Shown here one piece after another: positions 7,513 to 15,664 of a stretch of DNA of 28,409 nucleotides (positions are counted from its first letter, which is position 1; each line of letters opens with the position of its first letter). The stretch is from assembly GCA_050694275.1 (NCBI GenBank), contig JBOGXF010000168.1:1-28409 (forward strand), in the 5' to 3' direction. The position numbers were made by a program, and so were the translations under genes. The DNA comes from JBOGXF01 sp050694275 (GTDB lineage: Bacteria > Actinomycetota > CADDZG01 > WHSQ01). The notes under the pieces were generated by a model that worked only from the letters and a program-made list of their open reading frames with translations, was not told where the DNA came from and did not search any database.

Positions 7513-7764
7513 CTACTCGCTGAGAACCGAGACGACGCGGCGACCGCGCATGCGGTGGAACGTGACCGTCCCATCGGCGGTGGCGAACAGGGTGTCGTCA
7601 CCGCCCTTGCTCACGTTGAGGCCGGGATGCCACCTGGTCCCCCGCTGGCGCACGATGATCATGCCGGGCTTCACTATCTGACCACCGTAGATCTTGACCC
7701 CGAGTCGCTGCGCTTCGGAGTCGCGCCCGTTGCGCGATGCCGCCGCACCCTTCTTATGAGCCAT
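7513..7764 (-). CDS. rpmA: 50S ribosomal protein L27
   Basis: 83 aa. MAHKKGAAASRNGRDSEAQR is the classic L27 N-terminus that reaches the peptidyl-transferase centre; there is no cleavable N-terminal extension as in Firmicutes. GGQIVKPGMIIVRQRGTRWH follows. The start overlaps the last 11 nt of rplU. It lies upstream of obg in the same transcription unit. Confidence 0.98.
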   Translation of the reverse strand: MAHKKGAAASRNGRDSEAQRLGVKIYGGQIVKPGMIIVRQRGTRWHPGLNVSKGGDDTLFATADGTVTFHRMRGRRVVSVLSE

Positions 7765-8209
7765 CCTTCACCTCTTTGTCCTTCTTCTTGGTCTCGTCTG
7801 CCTTGGTGGTCGATTTCGCGGCGGTCGATTTCGCGGCGGTCGATTTCGCCGCGGTCGATTTCGCCGCGGTCGATTTCGCCGTCGATTTCGCCCGGCCGGC
7901 GGTGAGCTTGATGTCCGCGATCTGAATGCTGGTGTAGCGCTGCCGGTGTCCCGTGTGACGGCGATAGCCGGTCTTGTTGCGGTACTTGAAGATGTCGACC
8001 TTCGGACCCTTGGTGTCGCCGAGGACCTTGGCGGTCACGCGGGCGTCAGCCAGGTCGGCCTTGCGCGACCGTGACTTGCCCTTGTCGTCCACGACGAGCA
8101 GGGGCACGAACTCGACCTCGTCCGAGTCGTCACCGACGTGCTCGATCTCGAGCACGTCTCCCTTGGTCACTTTGTACTGCTTTCCGCCCGCGCGGATGAC
8201 TGCGTACAC
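7754..8209 (-). CDS. rplU: 50S ribosomal protein L21 with repetitive Lys/Ala tail
   Basis: 151 aa. The first 103 or so residues are a normal L21: YAVIRAGGKQYKVTKGD at the start and KYRNKTGYRRHTGHRQ near the end of the core, followed by IQIADI. The start is GTG at 8209 with a strong ribosome site (GGAGGAGA). The rest is an added tail made of repeated AKSTA units and a Lys/Glu/Asp-rich end, encoded by 15-bp tandem repeats. L21 binds 23S rRNA in the 50S subunit. First gene of rplU-rpmA-obg; a possible -10 box (TATCCT) lies at 8249-8254 on the minus strand, without a clear -35. Confidence 0.96.
   Translation of the reverse strand: MYAVIRAGGKQYKVTKGDVLEIEHVGDDSDEVEFVPLLVVDDKGKSRSRKADLADARVTAKVLGDTKGPKVDIFKYRNKTGYRRHTGHRQRYTSIQIADIKLTAGRAKSTAKSTAAKSTAAKSTAAKSTAAKSTTKADETKKKDKEVKDGS
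7809..7891 (-). repeat. 15-bp tandem repeat encoding the L21 tail
   Basis: On the plus strand the word GTCGATTTCGC recurs at 7809, 7824, 7839, 7854 and 7869 (exact 15-bp period) and again at 7881 after a 12-bp step. It encodes the AKSTA units of the L21 C-terminal tail. Near-identical units at DNA level imply recent expansion by slippage or unequal exchange; copy number may vary among strains. Confidence 0.9.
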
Positions 8210-8284
8210 CTAGTCTCCTCCGGGATTCACCGAGAAAATCCAGCCCAAAGGATACCAACTGACGCCGAGTGCTCAGGCCTCGGG

Positions 8285-8335
8285 CGCCGAGTGGTCGTGA
8301 AGTGCCCTCTGAGGGCGCGTGGCGACCACTCGGCG
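8285..8335 (-). repeat. Palindromic repeat, copy 1 (after rng)
   Basis: Perfect 13-bp arms CGCCGAGTGGTCG (8285-8297) and CGACCACTCGGCG (8323-8335) enclose an inner stem GCCCTC/GAGGGC, giving a nested hairpin. It lies 13 nt past the rng stop and upstream of rplU. Taking the form with CACGCGCCC after the left arm as forward, this copy is on the minus strand. Confidence 0.9.
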
Positions 8336-8348
8336 GGCTGGGCGGGGG

Positions 8349-9728
8349 TCAGTCGACGTCGTGGAGGAGGATGCCCCGGCCCTCGCATTCCGGGCAGGTG
8401 TCCGAGAACGCCTCGACGATGCCGGTCGAGACGTTCTTGCGGGTCATCTGCACAAGGCCGAGGGGCGAGATGTCGAACACCTGGGTTCGGGACCGGTCCC
8501 GATCGAGCTCCTTGCGGAACACGCTGATGAGCTCGTCCCGGTTGCCCACGTCTTCCATGTCAATGAAGTCGATGACGATGATCCCGCCGATGTCCCGGAG
8601 CCTGAGCTGACGGGCGACCTCCACTGCGGCCTCCCTGTTCGCGTGGAAGACGGTGGTCTCGAGATCCTTCTTCCCGACGAACTTGCCGGTGTTGACATCG
8701 ATCACGGTCAGCGCTTCGGTCCGGTCGATGACGATGTGTCCCCCCGAAGGAAGCCACACCTTGCGGTCCAGCGACTTCCGTATCTGTTCGGCGACGCGGT
8801 GCTCTTCGAATATGGGCAGCGCGCCGTCATACAGCTCAAGCCTGTGATCGAGATCGGGACTGGTCGTCCGGATGTAAGACCGGAGCATCGACTCGAGCTC
8901 GGGGTCGTCGACGATGCAGCGGGAGACGTCGCGGTTGAAGAGGTCGCGGATCACTCTGAGCTCGAGCTCGGGCTCGGCATAGACGAGGGCCGGGGCTTTG
9001 GCCTCCTTGATGCGCGACCGAATCTCGTCCCATAACGAGGTGAGGCGCTCGAGATCCCGCTCGAGGTCCGCACGAGACGCGCCTTCAGCGGCGGTGCGCA
9101 CGATCAGTCCGTGCCCTTCGGGGCGGAGCTGCTGCGCAAGGTCGCGCAGGCGCCCGCGCTCGGAGTCCGGCAGGCGGCGCGATACCCCGAGAGATCCGGC
9201 CTCGGGAACCAGCACCAGGTGCCTTCCGGCGATCGACACGAGCGCGGTCAGCCGCGCCCCCTTCGCTCGCATGGGGTCTTTGGTGACCTGGACGAGGATC
9301 GACTGCCCCGACTTGAGCACGGTCTCGATGCGCGGAACCTCCTCGCCCTCTTCTCCGGCAATGCCGACCTCGCCCGCGTAGAGGACGCCGTTACGTTCCT
9401 CGCCGATGTCCACGAAGGACGCCTCCATCCCGGGGAGGACGTTCTGCACCCGACCGAGATAGACGTTGCCGACTATCGAGCGATCGTGCCGGCGGGCGAC
9501 GTAATGCTCCACCATCTTGTCGTTCTCGAGCACCGCGATCTGAGTTCCCTCGGGATCGGCGTGGACGAGCATGACGCGGTCGACGGTGGGCCGCGGCTTC
9601 TTCGGCGGTCTTCTCCTTCTGCGACGGGCTTTCGTCTCAGGCGCCTCGCGCTTCTTGCTCTCCGCGGGATCGACCGCGCGCAGCACGTCTGAGGCCTTCT
9701 CCCGTCTTCGAGGTGCGAGGTCGCTCAT
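8349..9728 (-). CDS. rng: Ribonuclease E/G family endoribonuclease
   Basis: 459 aa from the ATG at 9728, whose ATGA overlaps the rodA stop; an upstream in-frame extension lies inside rodA and is not conserved. A basic N-terminal leader with six consecutive Arg (35-40) is followed by an S1 RNA-binding domain (about 85-160, GNVYLGRVQNVLPGMEASFV) and the catalytic core. D344 in VIDVNTGKF and D387 in IVIDFIDME match the Mg-binding aspartates of E. coli RNase E by spacing (43 residues apart in both). The Zn-link CPECEGRG (445-452) that joins subunits is intact. It cuts single-stranded A/U-rich RNA in mRNA decay and rRNA processing. It lacks the long C-terminal scaffold of E. coli RNase E, so it is RNase G-like in size. 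Confidence 0.93.
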   Translation of the reverse strand: MSDLAPRRREKASDVLRAVDPAESKKREAPETKARRRRRRPPKKPRPTVDRVMLVHADPEGTQIAVLENDKMVEHYVARRHDRSIVGNVYLGRVQNVLPGMEASFVDIGEERNGVLYAGEVGIAGEEGEEVPRIETVLKSGQSILVQVTKDPMRAKGARLTALVSIAGRHLVLVPEAGSLGVSRRLPDSERGRLRDLAQQLRPEGHGLIVRTAAEGASRADLERDLERLTSLWDEIRSRIKEAKAPALVYAEPELELRVIRDLFNRDVSRCIVDDPELESMLRSYIRTTSPDLDHRLELYDGALPIFEEHRVAEQIRKSLDRKVWLPSGGHIVIDRTEALTVIDVNTGKFVGKKDLETTVFHANREAAVEVARQLRLRDIGGIIVIDFIDMEDVGNRDELISVFRKELDRDRSRTQVFDISPLGLVQMTRKNVSTGIVEAFSDTCPECEGRGILLHDVD

Positions 9729-10906
9729 GACATGAATCTCCGCATATGGATGTTGAGCAACAAACCGACGGCCGCGAAGTTGGTCACCAGACTCGACCCC
9801 CCGTAGGACACGAACGGCAACGGGATGCCGGTGATGGGCATGATCCCCATGGTCATCCCGATGTTGATGAAGAGCTGGAACGACCACAGCGCGGCGATCC
9901 CGGCCGCGATCAGCGTTCCAAAGAGATCACGTGACATCGCTGCGATCCGAAGCGCGCGCCATATGAGAAATCCAAAGAGTCCCAGCAGCGTCGCTGATCC
10001 GATGAACCCCAGTTGTTCACCGACCGCGGTGAAGATGAAGTCCGTGTGCTGCTCTGGAACGAAGTCCAGCGACGTCTGGGTGTTCTCCTGATGAAGACCC
10101 TTGCCCCTCATGCCTCCCGATCCAATGGCGATCTTGGACTGCGTCAGGTTGTAGCCCTCAGAGCGGACGTCGGGATTGGGATCGAGAAACGCGGTCAGGC
10201 GCTGCACCTGGTAGTCCTTCAGCACTCCCGCCTGAATCACGACGAGCACGGTCAGCGCCGCCATCGCGCCGAGCAGAACGAAGTGCCTGATCTTTGCTCC
10301 GCCGACGAGCAGAATCCCGCCCAGCAGAGCCACGAAGACGAGCATCGTCCCGATGTCGGGCTCGAGATAGATGAGGAAACCCGGGAGACCGACGAGCGCC
10401 ACCGTGAGCAGGACGTCGCGCAGGCGAACCTCTCCCTTGCGCTCGGCGAGATAAGCACCGGCCGTGATGATGATCGCCAGTTTCGCCAGCTCGGAGGGCT
10501 GGGCCTGAAAGGCTCCCAGATTGATCCACCTGCTGGCCCCCTTCTGCACTTCGCCCAGCGGCGTCAGGACCAGGATCAGCCCAACGATCGTGATGCCGTA
10601 GATGATCGGGGCGAATCCCCGCAGATGCCGGTAATCAAACGTGCTGACTAACAGGAGCACGACGGCGCCCGCGACCGCGTAGGCGATCTGACGTTTCAAG
10701 AAGAAGTTTGGGTCGAGGCCGGCCGCCTCTTGATCGTTGAGCGTCGTCGAGAAGACCATGATGGCTCCGAACGTCGATATGAGCAAGGTTATGAACAGAA
10801 GGGATGGGTCGAGGTGCCGGATCGGCGTCTTGCGCGCCATGCGCGCGGTGATCGGCTCGCCGCCGATGCGGTCGACCGCTTCCCCGAATATGCCTTCGGC
10901 TCTCAT
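9725..10906 (-). CDS. rodA: Rod-shape SEDS peptidoglycan polymerase RodA
   Basis: A 393-aa multi-pass membrane protein of the SEDS family that polymerises lipid II glycan strands during elongation, paired with PBP2. Diagnostic segments: QPSELAKLAIII (136-147), LEPDIGTMLV (181-190), VPEQHTDFIF (283-292, containing the Asp needed for polymerase activity in studied RodA proteins) and the C-terminal PFVSYGGSSLV. About ten hydrophobic helices are visible. The first 30 residues are a cytoplasmic leader. Start ATG overlaps the mrdA stop by one base; the end overlaps the rng start, indicating coupling. Confidence 0.95.
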   Translation of the reverse strand: MRAEGIFGEAVDRIGGEPITARMARKTPIRHLDPSLLFITLLISTFGAIMVFSTTLNDQEAAGLDPNFFLKRQIAYAVAGAVVLLLVSTFDYRHLRGFAPIIYGITIVGLILVLTPLGEVQKGASRWINLGAFQAQPSELAKLAIIITAGAYLAERKGEVRLRDVLLTVALVGLPGFLIYLEPDIGTMLVFVALLGGILLVGGAKIRHFVLLGAMAALTVLVVIQAGVLKDYQVQRLTAFLDPNPDVRSEGYNLTQSKIAIGSGGMRGKGLHQENTQTSLDFVPEQHTDFIFTAVGEQLGFIGSATLLGLFGFLIWRALRIAAMSRDLFGTLIAAGIAALWSFQLFINIGMTMGIMPITGIPLPFVSYGGSSLVTNFAAVGLLLNIHMRRFMS

Positions 10907-12888
10907 CAGCCCGATGCGTCCTGGCCGAGGGTTACGTCGGTCTTCTTATCGATGTCGAAGATGACTTCCCAGATCTGGCGCGCAACCGGCGCTGCACTCT
11001 CGCCTCCGTGGCCGGCCTTCTGCAGATACACCGCGATGACGTACTCGGGATCGGGAAGGGGGCCGTAGGAGATGAACCACGCGTAGTTGAGCCCGCTGTC
11101 CGCAGCCCCGATCTGGGCCGTCCCGGTCTTGCCGGCGAGAGGGAAGCGATCGAGCGGGAAGCCGGCAAATGCACTGCGGCCGGTCCCCGACGCGCCGCCG
11201 AGGACGTCCTCGAGCCCCTCCTGTATGACCCCGAGCTCCGAATCGTCGAGCGGTAGCTTGCGGAGAGTCTTGGGCTTGAATTTCCGCACCATGTCCTCGG
11301 TGCCATCCTCGTCGACGCGCCTCACGCCCATCCCGAGGCGCGGTTGGACGACCCGTCCGCCGTTTGCAATCGCCGCGTACGTCACCGCCATCTGAAGCGG
11401 CGTCCCGATCATGTCGCCCTGCCCGATGGACATGTTCACCGTGTACCCGGGAAGCCACTCATAACCCGCGCACCAGTTGGGATCGATTTGCCGCTGGTTG
11501 CGAATGCACCATCTGCGATCGGGGACGACGCCGTCGGCTTCGTTGGGAAGATCGATGCCGGTCTCCTGGCCGAAGCCGGCGGTGCGGACGTAGTCCTGAA
11601 ACTTCTCGGTCCCGTCGCCGTTGGCCGCGCCCCACAGGTTTTCCATCCGCCAGCCGAGCTCGTAATAGAAGGTGTCGCATGAGATCTCGAGTGATTTCGG
11701 GAAACTGATCGCACCGAAGTTGGCGCTGGTCCAATTGCGGAAGTCGATGTTGCCGTATGTCCTGACCCCGGGACAGTCGATATACGTATAGGGGCCCACG
11801 ACATCGAGCGCCAAGGCGGCGCCGGCGGTCACGACCTTGAACGTCGATCCCGATGGAAACGTCCCCTGAATCGGGCGGTTGAGGAGGGCGTCGTCCTCGT
11901 TGGTGTCGGGGCTCCCGCTCAAGGAGGCGAACTCCTTGTGGGTGATGCCGTCGGCGAGCATCGCAGGCTTGTACGTCGGAAAGCTCGCCATCGAGATGAT
12001 CTCGCCGTTGTCGGGGTCCATCACCACCGCCCCACCCGAGGACGCGATGTAGCCGGCGTTGCGAGCCGCGTCGATGCCGTTCTTAAGGGCATTCTCGGTC
12101 GCACTCTGGATCCCGAGATCGAGCGACAGGACGAGATCTTTTCCTTCCTCACCCTCGCGCACGGTGTCTGAGCCAACCCGCTCGCCGGCCGAGTTGACGA
12201 CCACTTTCTCGACCAGCGGCTTGCCCCGCAAGAATCGGTCGTAGATGTATTCGATCCCGGACTGGCCGACGACATCGCCGGCGAGATACGCGGGCTTGGC
12301 CCCCTTGAAGTGATCCGACTCGAGCTGGGTCTCGCTGATCTCGTTGACGTAGCCGAGGATGTGCGCGGCGAGTTCACCGCGGGGATACTTGCGAATCGGA
12401 GCATCGATGATGTTGACGCCGGGATATTTCTCCTGGTTCTCGTCGATGTGTGCCTTCTGCTCCTCGGCGATGTCGTAGGCGACGGGCACCGGCTTGTACG
12501 GCGAGGCCGCGACATCGTTGAGGTTCTCGCGCAGAATCTTCTTGTCGACGCCAATCAGCTTGGAGATCTTGCGAAGGGTGCGACGAATCTCCCGCGGTTC
12601 GTCGATAAGCTGTCGGTCGATCGCTACCGCGAGCGAGTTGCGATTCTCGACCAGCACCTTGCCGTTGCGGTCCACGATCAATCCCCGGAAGGGCTCGGAG
12701 TGGACCAACCGGACGCGGTTCTCCTTGGCCAACACCCGGTATTCGCCGACGGCGAGCACCTGAAGGAACCACAGGCGAGAGAACAGCGCGACGAAGATCG
12801 AGATAACGAGTACGCCGAGCACCGCAAGGCGTAGTTTCGTGCGATCTATGCCGAGACTCGTCTTTCCGTTCTGGCCGTTGGTCACCAT
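10906..12888 (-). CDS. mrdA: Penicillin-binding protein 2 (elongasome transpeptidase)
   Basis: A 660-aa class B PBP that cross-links peptidoglycan along the cell side wall with RodA. One N-terminal membrane anchor (about 20-40), the PBP dimerisation/pedestal region (60-240, including FRGLIVDRNGKVL and GQSGIEYIYDRFLRG), then the transpeptidase domain with SxxK as STFK (S348, K351; context FPSGSTFKVV), SxN-type SCD (403-405) and KTGT (587-590, AGKTGTAQIG). The gene is preceded by mreD (7-nt overlap) and followed by rodA (1-nt overlap), the normal elongasome order. Confidence 0.96.
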   Translation of the reverse strand: MVTNGQNGKTSLGIDRTKLRLAVLGVLVISIFVALFSRLWFLQVLAVGEYRVLAKENRVRLVHSEPFRGLIVDRNGKVLVENRNSLAVAIDRQLIDEPREIRRTLRKISKLIGVDKKILRENLNDVAASPYKPVPVAYDIAEEQKAHIDENQEKYPGVNIIDAPIRKYPRGELAAHILGYVNEISETQLESDHFKGAKPAYLAGDVVGQSGIEYIYDRFLRGKPLVEKVVVNSAGERVGSDTVREGEEGKDLVLSLDLGIQSATENALKNGIDAARNAGYIASSGGAVVMDPDNGEIISMASFPTYKPAMLADGITHKEFASLSGSPDTNEDDALLNRPIQGTFPSGSTFKVVTAGAALALDVVGPYTYIDCPGVRTYGNIDFRNWTSANFGAISFPKSLEISCDTFYYELGWRMENLWGAANGDGTEKFQDYVRTAGFGQETGIDLPNEADGVVPDRRWCIRNQRQIDPNWCAGYEWLPGYTVNMSIGQGDMIGTPLQMAVTYAAIANGGRVVQPRLGMGVRRVDEDGTEDMVRKFKPKTLRKLPLDDSELGVIQEGLEDVLGGASGTGRSAFAGFPLDRFPLAGKTGTAQIGAADSGLNYAWFISYGPLPDPEYVIAVYLQKAGHGGESAAPVARQIWEVIFDIDKKTDVTLGQDASG

Positions 12889-13442
12889 CTATGAACCCTC
12901 TCGGGTCGGAACCGATCCGCAACGCGCTTCACCAGTGGGAACACGAACGGAGTCAGCAGAGTGTTGTAAAGGACCACGAGTCCGACGACCCTCACGGTGT
13001 CGGTGATGCTGATCCACTGTTGCCCGAGCATGATAGCGAGCAGGGAGTAGGACACCTCCACCACCGCCGAGGCGAGCGCAACGGTCAGCACGGGCGTCCA
13101 CACCGACTCCGAGGGGGCGAACTGGCGCAGGACCCCCACGCCGTACCCGACCAGCGTGTACACGAGCGCGTAGAGGCCGGTGATCGCCCCGGGGGGGAGC
13201 AGAAGGTCCTGGAGCATCCCCCCGGCGAATCCGGTCGCCATCCCGACGTTCTCGCCGTCGAGGTAGGCGAGGATCACCACCACAACCAGAACGAGCTGGG
13301 GAATGACGCCCAGAAGCGTCACGCGCGCGAGGACGGTCGTCTGCACCGTCAGGGCAAGCAGGACGGTCGCTCCGATCGCCGCCACCCGCGGGAGACCCAC
13401 CTCGGCGAGAACCCCGAGCGTACGGATCTCTTTTGCGCTCAC
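12882..13442 (-). CDS. mreD: Rod-shape determining protein MreD
   Basis: A 186-aa integral membrane protein with five to six hydrophobic segments: an N-terminal helix with LLALTVQTTVLARVTLLG, then LVLVVVVILAYLDGENVGMA and GFAGGMLQDLLLPPGAITGLY, a typical MreD loop. It links MreC and PBP2/RodA at the membrane. The start is GTG overlapping the mreC stop (GTGA), so it is probably coupled to mreC. The identification rests on this context plus the GxxxGxxxDLL-like loop; MreD sequences are poorly conserved. Confidence 0.9.
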   Translation of the reverse strand: MSAKEIRTLGVLAEVGLPRVAAIGATVLLALTVQTTVLARVTLLGVIPQLVLVVVVILAYLDGENVGMATGFAGGMLQDLLLPPGAITGLYALVYTLVGYGVGVLRQFAPSESVWTPVLTVALASAVVEVSYSLLAIMLGQQWISITDTVRVVGLVVLYNTLLTPFVFPLVKRVADRFRPERVHRW

Positions 13443-14311
13443 CGGTCGCTGACCTTTTCCTCGTCGGCCCCCGGCTCGAGCCGGCGGCCCGATTCGAGCA
13501 GCACCTGCACGAAGTCGAGCGAGTTGAAGTCGACGAATGTCTCGACATCGATGGCCTTATTGACCGCGGCCCCCTTGACGCTCACGTCGGTGACCACCCC
13601 GATGGGAATGCCGGGAGGAAAGATGCCGAGGTCGTAGCCGGCGGTGATCACGTCGTCGCCGATCTCGACATCCGCGTTGGGGCCGATGTCATCGAGCGCC
13701 AGATCGCGGCCCGCGCCGTTGCCCTTGATCGTTCCCCGGTCTGCGGTATCGCCGACGCGCGCACGGGCCGCCGCCTGGGGATCGATGAGGAGCAACACGG
13801 TAGAAACGCGATCGTTGACCTGAATGATCTTTCCGACCAAGCCGTCCGGATTGATCACGGCCATGTCCTTGCGAACGCCGTCTGCACGTCCCGCGGCGAT
13901 CTGCACCGCCCAGCGATAGTTGGACGATTCCTCTGCAATGACCTCTGCCGTGATCATCTCCATCGTGGGCCAAGACTTCTGAAGATCGAAATGCTCCCGA
14001 AGGCTGGCGTTCTCATCCAGGAGAGCCTGGGCGCGATCGATATCCGAGCGCATGTCATCGACCTCCGCGGAGAGCTCCCTGTTCTCCTCACGCAGGTCGG
14101 CAAGGTCGGATATGGACGAGAAGAAGTCACCGATCGGACGCGTGACCGCCGTGAAGCCTTGTTGAATGGGCGCGACGACCGCGGCGGAGATATCCCTTAT
14201 CCGTTCGAGCGGCCCACCCGACCCCTGGCGGAAATCGAGTGTGATCACAAGTATGGACAGAGCGAGAAAGGCGAGCAGTAGCAACCTCCCTCGCCCCTTG
14301 CGGCGATACAT
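13439..14311 (-). CDS. mreC: Rod-shape determining protein MreC
   Basis: 290 aa. A basic cytoplasmic start (MYRRKGRGR) and one membrane helix (LLLLAFLALSILVITL) are followed by a coiled coil (about 65-110, SSISDLADLREENRELSAEV) and a beta-rich periplasmic domain with GVRKDMAVINPDGLVGKI and the MreC motif VEIGDDVITAG...FPPGIPIG. It is the scaffold that joins MreB to PBP2/RodA. No strong ribosome site is obvious; a 10-bp palindrome lies 17 nt upstream of the ATG. The gene is separated from mreB by 151 nt, the largest gap within the mre-rng run. Confidence 0.95.
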   Translation of the reverse strand: MYRRKGRGRLLLLAFLALSILVITLDFRQGSGGPLERIRDISAAVVAPIQQGFTAVTRPIGDFFSSISDLADLREENRELSAEVDDMRSDIDRAQALLDENASLREHFDLQKSWPTMEMITAEVIAEESSNYRWAVQIAAGRADGVRKDMAVINPDGLVGKIIQVNDRVSTVLLLIDPQAAARARVGDTADRGTIKGNGAGRDLALDDIGPNADVEIGDDVITAGYDLGIFPPGIPIGVVTDVSVKGAAVNKAIDVETFVDFNSLDFVQVLLESGRRLEPGADEEKVSDR

Positions 14312-14462
14312 CAGTTGTAAAACCCTTCGCGCTAGCGCAAAAACTTGGGGGCAGCCGTCGGCGTCGGCTCGTGGCGCCGGAGGCCGCCAGGCTCCCTCAC
14401 CCTAATGCCCCGCCCCATCTACGTCCACGAATCTCGCCCGCAGGCCGGGTATTCAGGCCGGC
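14312..14462 (-). promoter_or_regulatory. mreB-mreC spacer with 10-bp palindrome
   Basis: The spacer holds GCGCTAGCGC (14329-14338), a perfect palindrome flanked by A/T runs, just upstream of mreC, and two direct copies of CAGGCCGG near the mreB stop. No intrinsic terminator with a T run is seen on the minus strand. It could hold an internal promoter or processing site; nothing decides between these. Confidence 0.25.
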
Positions 14463-15494
14463 TCAGTGGCGGGTCGAGGAGATGAGCACCCGCTTGAGGG
14501 CCTCGAACTCCTCGAGGCACTTGCCGGAGCCCACGGCGACCGACCAGAGAGGGTCGTCGGCGATATGGATCGGCATTCCGGTCTCGTGCTTGAGGCGCTC
14601 GTCGAGCCCCTTCAGAAGCGATCCGCCGCCGGCCAGCACGATGCCCTTGTCCATGATGTCGGCGGCGAGCTCGGGTGGCGTTTTGTCGAGCGTGTTCTTG
14701 ACCGCGTCGACGATCGCGTTTACCGGCTCCTCGATCGCGCGGCGAACTTCCTCGGCGGACACGACGATCGTCTTCGGGAGCCCGGACACGAGGTCACGCC
14801 CACGGATCTCGGCCTGTTGTTCCTCGGGCATCGGGAACGCCGAGCCGATCGCCATCTTTATCTCTTCCGAGGTGCGCTCCCCAAGCATCAGGGAGTACTC
14901 CTTCTTTATGTAGTTGATGATCGCCTCATCGAGCTCGTCGCCACCGATCCGAATCGATTGGCTTGTGACGATGCCGCCGAGCGAGACGACGGCGACCTCG
15001 GTCGTTCCCCCACCGACGTCGACGACCATGTTGCCGGTGGGCTCGTGCACAGGAAGTCCCGCGCCGATCGCGGCGGCCATGGGTTCTTCGATGATGTACG
15101 CGCTGCGCGCCCCGGCGGAGATCGTCGCCTCTTCGACCGCGCGCTGCTCGACACCGGTGATACCTGAAGGAACGCAGACGACGACGCGCGGCTTCACGAG
15201 GAAGCTCCGGCGATGCACCTTCTGAATGAAGTAACGAAGCATCTTCTCGGTCACGTCGAAGTCCGCGATGACTCCGTCCTTGAGCGGGCGGATCGCGACG
15301 ATGTGGGCCGGGGTCCGGCCGATCATCTGCTTGGCCTCCGAGCCGACCGCGAGGATCGCCCCGGTCTTCGTGTTAATTGCGACGACCGAAGGCTCGTTGA
15401 GCACGATGCCCCGGCCCCGCACGTAGACGAGTGTGTTGGCGGTTCCGAGATCGACCGCCATGTCGCGTCCGATGAACTGAAAGAGATTGGCCAT
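14463..15494 (-). CDS. mreB: Rod-shape actin homologue MreB
   Basis: 343 aa from the ATG giving MANLFQFIGRDMAVDLGTAN, the standard MreB beginning; an upstream extension to 15560 would translate one of the palindromic repeats and is rejected. Actin-fold motifs: phosphate-1 DLGTANTLVY, connect-1 VVCVPSGITGVEQRAV, phosphate-2 VVDVGGGTTEVAVV, and adenosine-site GGGSLLKGLDERL. It forms filaments that steer the elongasome. A TANNNT-type -10 (TAGTCT) with a TTGGGG -35-like box 16 nt upstream lies about 8 nt before the ATG, and no Shine-Dalgarno is visible, so a leaderless mRNA is possible. Confidence 0.97.
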   Translation of the reverse strand: MANLFQFIGRDMAVDLGTANTLVYVRGRGIVLNEPSVVAINTKTGAILAVGSEAKQMIGRTPAHIVAIRPLKDGVIADFDVTEKMLRYFIQKVHRRSFLVKPRVVVCVPSGITGVEQRAVEEATISAGARSAYIIEEPMAAAIGAGLPVHEPTGNMVVDVGGGTTEVAVVSLGGIVTSQSIRIGGDELDEAIINYIKKEYSLMLGERTSEEIKMAIGSAFPMPEEQQAEIRGRDLVSGLPKTIVVSAEEVRRAIEEPVNAIVDAVKNTLDKTPPELAADIMDKGIVLAGGGSLLKGLDERLKHETGMPIHIADDPLWSVAVGSGKCLEEFEALKRVLISSTRH

Positions 15495-15544
15495 GGCCCC
15501 GGAGACTATCAGCCACCCCCCGGCCCCCAACCCCTTGCCACCCC

Positions 15545-15591
15545 GCCGAGTGGTCGTCACGCGCCCCTCTGTGGCGTTTCACGACCACTCG
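15545..15591 (+). repeat. Palindromic repeat, copy 2 (between mreB and the nuclease gene)
   Basis: Left arm GCCGAGTGGTCG (15545-15556); right arm CGACCACTCG (15582-15591), 10 bp pairing perfectly. The spacer reads CACGCGCCCCTCTGTGG. It lies in the divergent spacer, 50 nt upstream of mreB and 73 nt upstream of the plus-strand gene, so this copy is not at a gene end. Confidence 0.85.
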
Positions 15592-15617
15592 ACCAGGAAA
15601 ACCTGCCGCGAGAGGTG

Positions 15618-15629
15618 TGACGCGCGTCA
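15618..15629 (+). promoter_or_regulatory. 12-bp palindrome upstream of the AbiEi/DUF559-like gene
   Basis: TGACGCGCGTCA is a perfect palindrome 35 nt before the ATG at 15665. AbiEi-type antitoxins repress their own promoters by binding inverted repeats, so this is a candidate operator. No convincing -10/-35 pair is visible. Confidence 0.35.
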
Positions 15630-15664
15630 TAGCGGGCCGGGTCAGATCGTAGTGAAGTGCCAAC

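Noticed and set aside
15494..15560. Upstream extension of mreB
   Set aside because: It would translate part of palindromic copy 2 and adds residues not found in MreB; the MANLFQFIG start is standard.
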